NCBI GenBank assembly: GCA_946479125.1
Contig: CAMLET010000067.1
Location: 1-10,463 of the forward strand
DNA from: an uncultured Flavobacteriales bacterium
GTDB lineage: Bacteria > Bacteroidota > Bacteroidia > Flavobacteriales > Crocinitomicaceae
Length of the DNA: 10,463 nt
Direction: 5' to 3'
The number at the start of each line of letters is the position of its first letter. Position 1 is the first letter of the stretch. Both the position numbers and the translations under genes were made by a program. A model generated the notes under the pieces. That model saw nothing but the letters and a program-made list of their open reading frames with translations. It searched no databases and was not told the origin of the DNA. Below are positions 8,201 through 10,463 of this stretch, piece by piece.

Positions 8201-8535
8201 ATCAATACGGAATTCAGGAAGCAAGCTTTTCGAATCAGGAGTGTATTGCGCTTGATCCGTTGGTATATGTTCCGAATGCCTTCACACCTGGAGGTTACAA
8301 CCCTATTTTCATCCCCGTAATCACATTTGCGGATATTCATAACTATGAATTTTCGGTGGTGAACCGCTGGGGACAAGTGGTATTCCAAACCAATGATATT
8401 ACCAAAGGTTGGGACGGAACTTTACCGGGAAGTGATAAACTGGCTACAAACGATGTATTTGTATACGTTGTAAAAGTGGTGGATGGAAACAATCAGGAGA
8501 AATTCTACAGAGGAACGGTTACGTTGATTCGATAG
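5245..8535 (+). CDS. Large secreted adhesin-like protein with a T9SS type B (CHU_C / gliding-associated) C-terminal domain
   Basis: This is a 1096-residue protein. Residues 1-19 are a Sec signal peptide (MLRILSVLIFILSFSQARA) with an AxA cleavage site before Asp20. The mature start DHAMGGQITWKCQGG and FELVFYRDCNG is typical of Bacteroidota surface proteins of this class. Residues ~20-440 form a Cys-containing N-terminal region with cadherin/Ig-like sequence (for example GNLTFTSNTTGSYVIKIQA). From ~445 to ~1000 come several divergent fibronectin type III-like modules, seen from repeated patterns such as GDLTITWDPSTDPDG, GNIVITWNTNN and NTLTWSSYIDYDGG. The final ~90 residues (VYVPNAFTPGG ... VVNRWGQVVFQTND ... 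GWDGT ... VFVYVVKVVDG) are the type B sorting domain that sends the protein through the T9SS. No enzymatic motif was recognised, so adhesion or a matrix role is inference. A DoxX-like gene begins 4 nt downstream. Confidence 0.9.
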   Translation: MLRILSVLIFILSFSQARADHAMGGQITWKCQGGSYVFELVFYRDCNGAEVNTISENIAVWNHPTLTTIPVNFVSRTDISPSCTAVPAGPTPLSCGTGPAGGNGIGAVEKIVYRSNPIVISGIAPAAGWIFTYDNFSRNGNISNLQNPISYGLTIAATMFPAPNATANVCVDNSPQFLQEPYAITCAGEPYEFNLHPVDIDLDSLHLSFSNPFDDFTGTYNPPTNPIPVPFEPGYSVNNPTPDATFNAGNIPANVDPITGNLTFTSNTTGSYVIKIQAESFRDGVLIARVEREMQIYVTNCAGINTAPDITGPFAGAFTTSVMAGTLVNFTLQSTDLENLQDGSPQSNLLSVTSPMFGTNFTSTSGCANGPCATLDQTPIITGVQGVSADFSWQTDCNHLVDAQGNGHESVPYTFVFKVQDNYCPIPKITYKTITINVLSPTVIPATQITCITTAVNGDLTITWDPSTDPDGTFVEYNLYSVQGGLLGTFPIGTTTANVPAPGNDLDFYVGVVSGCNGTIEKFSDTLSNVFLTLLNPANGTAVLDWNTPISPQTAMFTSTCRIVREYPVGIWTTIATLPYATTHFLDTIDVCSAFLNYRVIYETATCQFNSNIVGDNLEDMQTPSIPVITSASVDPNTGNIVITWNTNNQSDTKGYVIYWKDDNGFIIEIDTVYGINNTSYTYTGTVNGGETFSVAAFDSCFTSGTNPTYQTSAKGELHTTMFLTQTLNRCNGRVYFDWTDYVGWNTNLVDYTIMAQENGGAWTQIGTSTTSSFDILLNQLSTYCVYIRANNSNGTAISNSNKTCFVVNTPSPPAVHYLRVATVLSDQVVLRHEITTGTNVTAIKFQKYNPLNSQFEDLVTIPATASTLTYTDTAVDVHYTSYTYRAVIIDSCGFEGGISNVARTVLLKVNTDQISQINTLTWSSYIDYDGGVVEYQVVRGIDGIFDSYPFAIVPPNQRYVTDDVSQMATTTGRICYYVLALESTNQYGIQEASFSNQECIALDPLVYVPNAFTPGGYNPIFIPVITFADIHNYEFSVVNRWGQVVFQTNDITKGWDGTLPGSDKLATNDVFVYVVKVVDGNNQEKFYRGTVTLIR

Positions 8536-8539
8536 TTTA

Positions 8540-8929
8540 ATGACAAAAAGAACGCTCAGTCTTTATTTACAAGCAGCTGTTTATTTCATTGCAGGCATTT
8601 ATCATTTCATCAATCCCAATTTCTACATTCATATTCTGGAATCCTGGTTTCAATTAAAATCAGAAGCCGTTTTCATTAGTGGAATTGCAGAAATTCTGCT
8701 AGCAATAGGTTTACTTTATCCAAAAACACAACAATTTTCAGCAAAACTAATTGCTTTAATGCTGGTTGTTTTTCTGATCCTTGTGCACATTCCTATGGCA
8801 TTTCATTTCCGTGGATTCAACGATCCCGTTTGGTGGATTGCAATTCTGCGGATTCCTTTGCAATTTGTATTGATCAAATGGGCTTGGCATTTTGTTTCGA
8901 AGCCAACTAGAACATTTTTAAGCAGATAG
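8540..8929 (+). CDS. DoxX-like small integral membrane protein
   Basis: This 129-residue protein has four predicted membrane helices at about 8-24, 43-60, 68-88 and 96-118. The pattern AGIYHFINPNFY near the first helix, ISGIAEILLAIGLLYP in the second, and HIPMAF at the end of the third matches the DoxX/DoxX-like family, in which the second segment usually reads SGxxEixxGxgLL. The family is linked to thiosulfate/quinone chemistry and redox stress in some species, but most members, including this kind, have no assigned reaction. The ATG lies only 4 nt after the stop of the large secreted protein gene, so both are probably on one transcript. This may reflect gene packing rather than shared function. 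The start codon is the first in frame after the upstream stop and leaves a normal family length. Confidence 0.8.
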   Translation: MTKRTLSLYLQAAVYFIAGIYHFINPNFYIHILESWFQLKSEAVFISGIAEILLAIGLLYPKTQQFSAKLIALMLVVFLILVHIPMAFHFRGFNDPVWWIAILRIPLQFVLIKWAWHFVSKPTRTFLSR

Positions 8930-8935
8930 ACTTCA

Positions 8936-8964
8936 TTGTTAGAATAGAAAAATTTCTATTTTTG
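8936..8964 (+). promoter_or_regulatory. Promoter of the gene at 9000, overlapped by an AT-rich dyad
   Basis: TATTTTTG (8957-8964) matches the Bacteroidota -7 consensus TAnnTTTG exactly. A -33 TTG lies at 8936-8938 with an 18-nt spacer, within the accepted range. The ATG is 35 nt downstream. An 8-bp inverted repeat, AATAGAAA (8943-8950) with TTTCTATT (8953-8960), overlaps the spacer and -7 box and runs into a short T tract. It could be an operator or a weak terminator for the preceding unit. Confidence 0.6.
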
Positions 8965-8999
8965 GATTTATAGTAATCACATTCACAAATTTTTCAAAG

Positions 9000-9599
9000 A
9001 TGATACCAGCTATAAATCCACCTACGGATAACCTTTACAAATTCATTTCTCTTTTTGGTTTAGCAATTTTTCTTTTCGCAATTTTCATGTTATCTGAGAC
9101 ATTGAATCAATCAAATAATCTGAATGTTAAGCATGAGGAGATAATTCAAGAAATAAGGACTGCTCAATTCGAAAACACTCCTTTTAAAGTGAGTAGTGAA
9201 AAAGTTCGCAAAAAACTTCGACCATTCAAAGCGTTATCAACCGATATCAATAGAAGCAAAGTGCTTTTAAAAACTTTGAATTTACCCTTAGAAAAGGAGT
9301 ACTTGTACCTTGGAAAACTTAACGTTTTGGAACTACAAGTAAATTTTTTCAAAAACAGAGTTATTGCCTATTGGTTACTGATTATATCAGGAGTAGCATT
9401 AATGATTTACGGTTTTATAAGATGGGGTAAAAAAGATCAATATTATCGTGACGAAATGTTACTAGTAGAATTGAATACAAAGAAACATTTGGAGCAACAT
9501 GCCAAGGACAATCTCAAAAAACTATCCGACCAACTTGCTGCAAAAGATTTAGTTTGTCCTGCATGCAGCAAGCCTATTTTTGAGAGCCCGAATAATTAA
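9000..9599 (+). CDS. Unrecognised two-TM membrane protein with a C-terminal CPAC motif
   Basis: This 199-residue protein is of no family I recognise. Hydrophobic helices lie at ~14-32 (FISLFGLAIFLFAIFML) and ~120-141 (ending WLLIISGVALMIYGFI). The ~85 residues between them are charged and probably helical (HEEIIQEIRTAQ ... EKVRKKLRPFKAL). By the positive-inside rule (RWGKKDQYYR after the second helix), the tail is likely cytoplasmic. The tail is helical and possibly coiled-coil (KKHLEQHAKDNLKKLSDQLAAK, 161-182), then ends with LVCPACSKPIF (185-195). That is one CxxC knuckle, half of a zinc ribbon, so metal binding would need a second chain or would be absent. It has its own promoter upstream. 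The RAYT pseudogene starts 11 nt after its stop. Confidence 0.72.
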   Translation: MIPAINPPTDNLYKFISLFGLAIFLFAIFMLSETLNQSNNLNVKHEEIIQEIRTAQFENTPFKVSSEKVRKKLRPFKALSTDINRSKVLLKTLNLPLEKEYLYLGKLNVLELQVNFFKNRVIAYWLLIISGVALMIYGFIRWGKKDQYYRDEMLLVELNTKKHLEQHAKDNLKKLSDQLAAKDLVCPACSKPIFESPNN

Positions 9600-9861
9600 A
9601 TTGGACACCTATGTTCAATGCTAACCGCAAATCAATCCGTTTAAAAGGATTTGATTACACCAGTGAAGGATTATATTTTATCACGATTTGTTGTTACGAT
9701 AAACTGCATTTATTTGGGAAGGTTGTCGATGGAAAAATGCAATTAAACGATTGTGGAATTGCCGCAGATAAATGTTGGTTGGAAATTCCAGAACATTTTA
9801 CCGAAGTTGTTTTGCACGAATACGTGATAATGCCCAACCATATTCACGGAATCATCGAAAT

Positions 9862-9887
9862 CGTAGGGGCGAATCAACATTCGCCCG
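9862..9887 (+). repeat. REP-like palindrome unit A, left copy of a perfect 26-bp inverted repeat
   Basis: The core is GGGCGAAT (9867-9874), spacer CAAC, ATTCGCCC (9879-9886). The whole 26-bp unit, starting CGTAGGGGCGAAT, is the exact reverse complement of 9998-10023. It lies inside the RAYT reading frame and encodes GANQHSP. Confidence 0.85.
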
Positions 9888-9946
9888 TTAATGGAAATGG
9901 TAATATGACCGAATCAAACGTTATGGCAACAACAGTCGTTGTTACC

Positions 9947-9968
9947 AATCGGGCGAATATTGATTCGC
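9947..9968 (+). repeat. REP-like palindrome unit B (imperfect copy)
   Basis: The core is GCGAAT (9953-9958), spacer ATTG, ATTCGC (9963-9968). The 22-bp unit differs from 9995-10016 at one base (A for G at 9959) and starts exactly 48 bp earlier, a multiple of three, so both encode NRAN(I/V)DS in the RAYT frame. Confidence 0.82.
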
Positions 9969-9997
9969 AAAACGATGCAAATGACGGCGCACGTAAT

Positions 9998-10023
9998 CGG
10001 GCGAATGTTGATTCGCCCCTACG
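9998..10023 (-). repeat. REP-like palindrome unit C, right copy of the perfect 26-bp inverted repeat
   Basis: The core is GGGCGAAT (9999-10006), spacer GTTG, ATTCGCCC (10011-10018), followed by CTACG. It is the exact reverse complement of 9862-9887 across 26 bp. It encodes RANVDSPL in the RAYT frame and ends 7 nt before the in-frame TGA. Confidence 0.85.
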
Positions 10024-10240
10024 GTCACCATGAAAAACGATTGGGTCAATTATTCGGGGATATAAAATTGGGGTTACGAAATGGATTCGGCAAAATTCGG
10101 ATATTCATGATGTTTGGCAACGGAATTATTACGAACACATTATTCGCGATGAACAATCTTATTCAAACATTACCGAATATATCATAAACAATCCGTCGAA
10201 ATGGTCTGCTGATAAATTCTATTCGAAATAAAAACAGGTA

Positions 10241-10463
10241 TTACTCCCCTATTTTCAACCAAAAAGATCCACCGTGTTTTTCAACATCCTGTAAATTTTC
10301 ATGATTCCACATTGGCGATAAACGCTCGCTCAATTCTTTGTCTTCTGAAACAAAGTAGTTCGGAAAAATGGTATAGAACTTAGTAGGATTTGCAAGAATG
10401 TAAAACGCCAATCCGTATTGTTCCGTATAAAATCTATCACACATGAACTGCGGATAATCGTAT
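10241..10463 (-). CDS. C-terminal part of an unrecognised protein (5' end beyond the window)
   Basis: On the minus strand the frame is open from the window edge (10462) to TAA at 10243-10241, giving at least 74 residues. The ATG at 10444-10442 is internal to an open frame that continues upstream (YDYPQF before it), so it is probably not the start. The sequence is rich in aromatic residues (RFYTEQYGLAFYILANPTKFYTIFP is spread over the first third) and ends GGSFWLKIGE. I do not recognise a family. The gene converges on the RAYT pseudogene with only 9 nt between stops and no hairpin terminator between them. Confidence 0.6.
   Translation of the reverse strand, partial: YDYPQFMCDRFYTEQYGLAFYILANPTKFYTIFPNYFVSEDKELSERLSPMWNHENLQDVEKHGGSFWLKIGE

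Larger units (their letters stand above)
9611..10231 (+). pseudogene. REP-associated tyrosine transposase (RAYT, Y1_Tnp family), interrupted by an in-frame TGA
   Basis: Codons 1-86 are a typical RAYT/IS200-like N-terminal half: RKSIRLKGFDYTSEGLYFIT (6-25), then EYVIMPNHIHGIIEI (70-84) with the HuH metal-binding pair His77/His79. After a long, odd linker (codons ~86-140), a TGA at 10031-10033 (codon 141) stops the frame. The same frame continues cleanly for 65 more codons to TAA at 10229-10231 and encodes the standard RAYT C-terminal half: KTIGSIIRGYKIGVTKWIRQ, then VWQRNYYEHIIRDE and ITEYIINNPSKW. A single C-to-G change (TCA to TGA) would explain the break, since Ser is common before KTIGSIIRG in relatives. 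No frameshift is needed. The candidate catalytic tyrosines lie after the stop, so the 140-residue product should be inactive. RAYTs are single-copy, domesticated relatives of IS200 transposases associated with REP palindromes. A sequencing error is the main alternative to true decay. Confidence 0.87.

Noticed and set aside
9862..10023. A mini CRISPR array from the repeated 22-26 bp units
   Set aside because: There are only three copies, in mixed orientation, embedded in a coding frame with unequal spacing and no cas genes. A REP-like palindrome fits better.
9939..10187. An open frame in a different phase overlapping the RAYT stop codon, suggesting a frameshifted continuation
   Set aside because: The true RAYT C-terminal half (SIIRGYKIGVTKW, NYYEHIIRDE, YIINNPSKW) is read in the original frame after the TGA. 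The overlapping frame gives no family-like sequence.
9611..10231. A complete IS200/IS605 insertion sequence
   Set aside because: The protein is of the RAYT type, no tnpB or flanking subterminal hairpins are seen, and the neighbouring genes come within 9-11 nt of the gene.

Overview
The window looks like a chromosomal segment from a Bacteroidota bacterium, probably Flavobacteriales. The evidence is two type IX secretion (T9SS) cargo C-termini, one type A (1-309) and one type B / CHU_C (end of 5245-8535). Supporting signs are TAnnTTTG-type -7 promoter boxes, A-rich start regions without Shine-Dalgarno motifs, moderate-to-low GC, and a lipoprotein signal followed by charged residues. A Fluviicola/Crocinitomicaceae-like source is only a guess from overall style.

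Layout. (1) 1-364: the 3' end of a secreted protein with a type A sorting domain, closed by a strong intrinsic terminator. (2) 410-1466: a two-gene unit encoding a membrane-anchored small protein with an HMA-like fold but no CxxC, then a lipoprotein group 1 truncated haemoglobin, closed by a second intrinsic terminator. (3) 1467-1735: a gene-free stretch holding a highly structured inverted-repeat element (1499-1625) and a promoter. (4) 1736-5180: a tightly coupled operon of a nitronate monooxygenase/FabK-like flavoprotein and two M16 peptidase-family proteins. The first M16 protein has the zinc site and the second the substrate-binding Arg/Tyr region, so they probably form one heterodimeric protease. 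(5) 5245-8929: a 1096-residue secreted multidomain protein with a type B T9SS signal, then 4 nt later a small DoxX-like membrane protein. (6) 9000-9599: an unrecognised two-TM protein with its own promoter. (7) 9611-10231: a REP-associated tyrosine transposase (RAYT/Y1_Tnp) interrupted by an in-frame TGA. Its linker is built from copies of a REP-like palindrome, including a perfect 26-bp inverted repeat. (8) 10241-10463, minus strand: the C-terminal part of an unrecognised protein running off the window.

Most of the window is ordinary genome content for this phylum. The two places that most deserve a second look are the RAYT gene, whose coding sequence has absorbed palindromic units that read in frame in both orientations, and the branched inverted-repeat element at 1499-1625. 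I found no CRISPR array, tRNA, rRNA or recognisable defence system, and nothing I can defend as a wholly new system.
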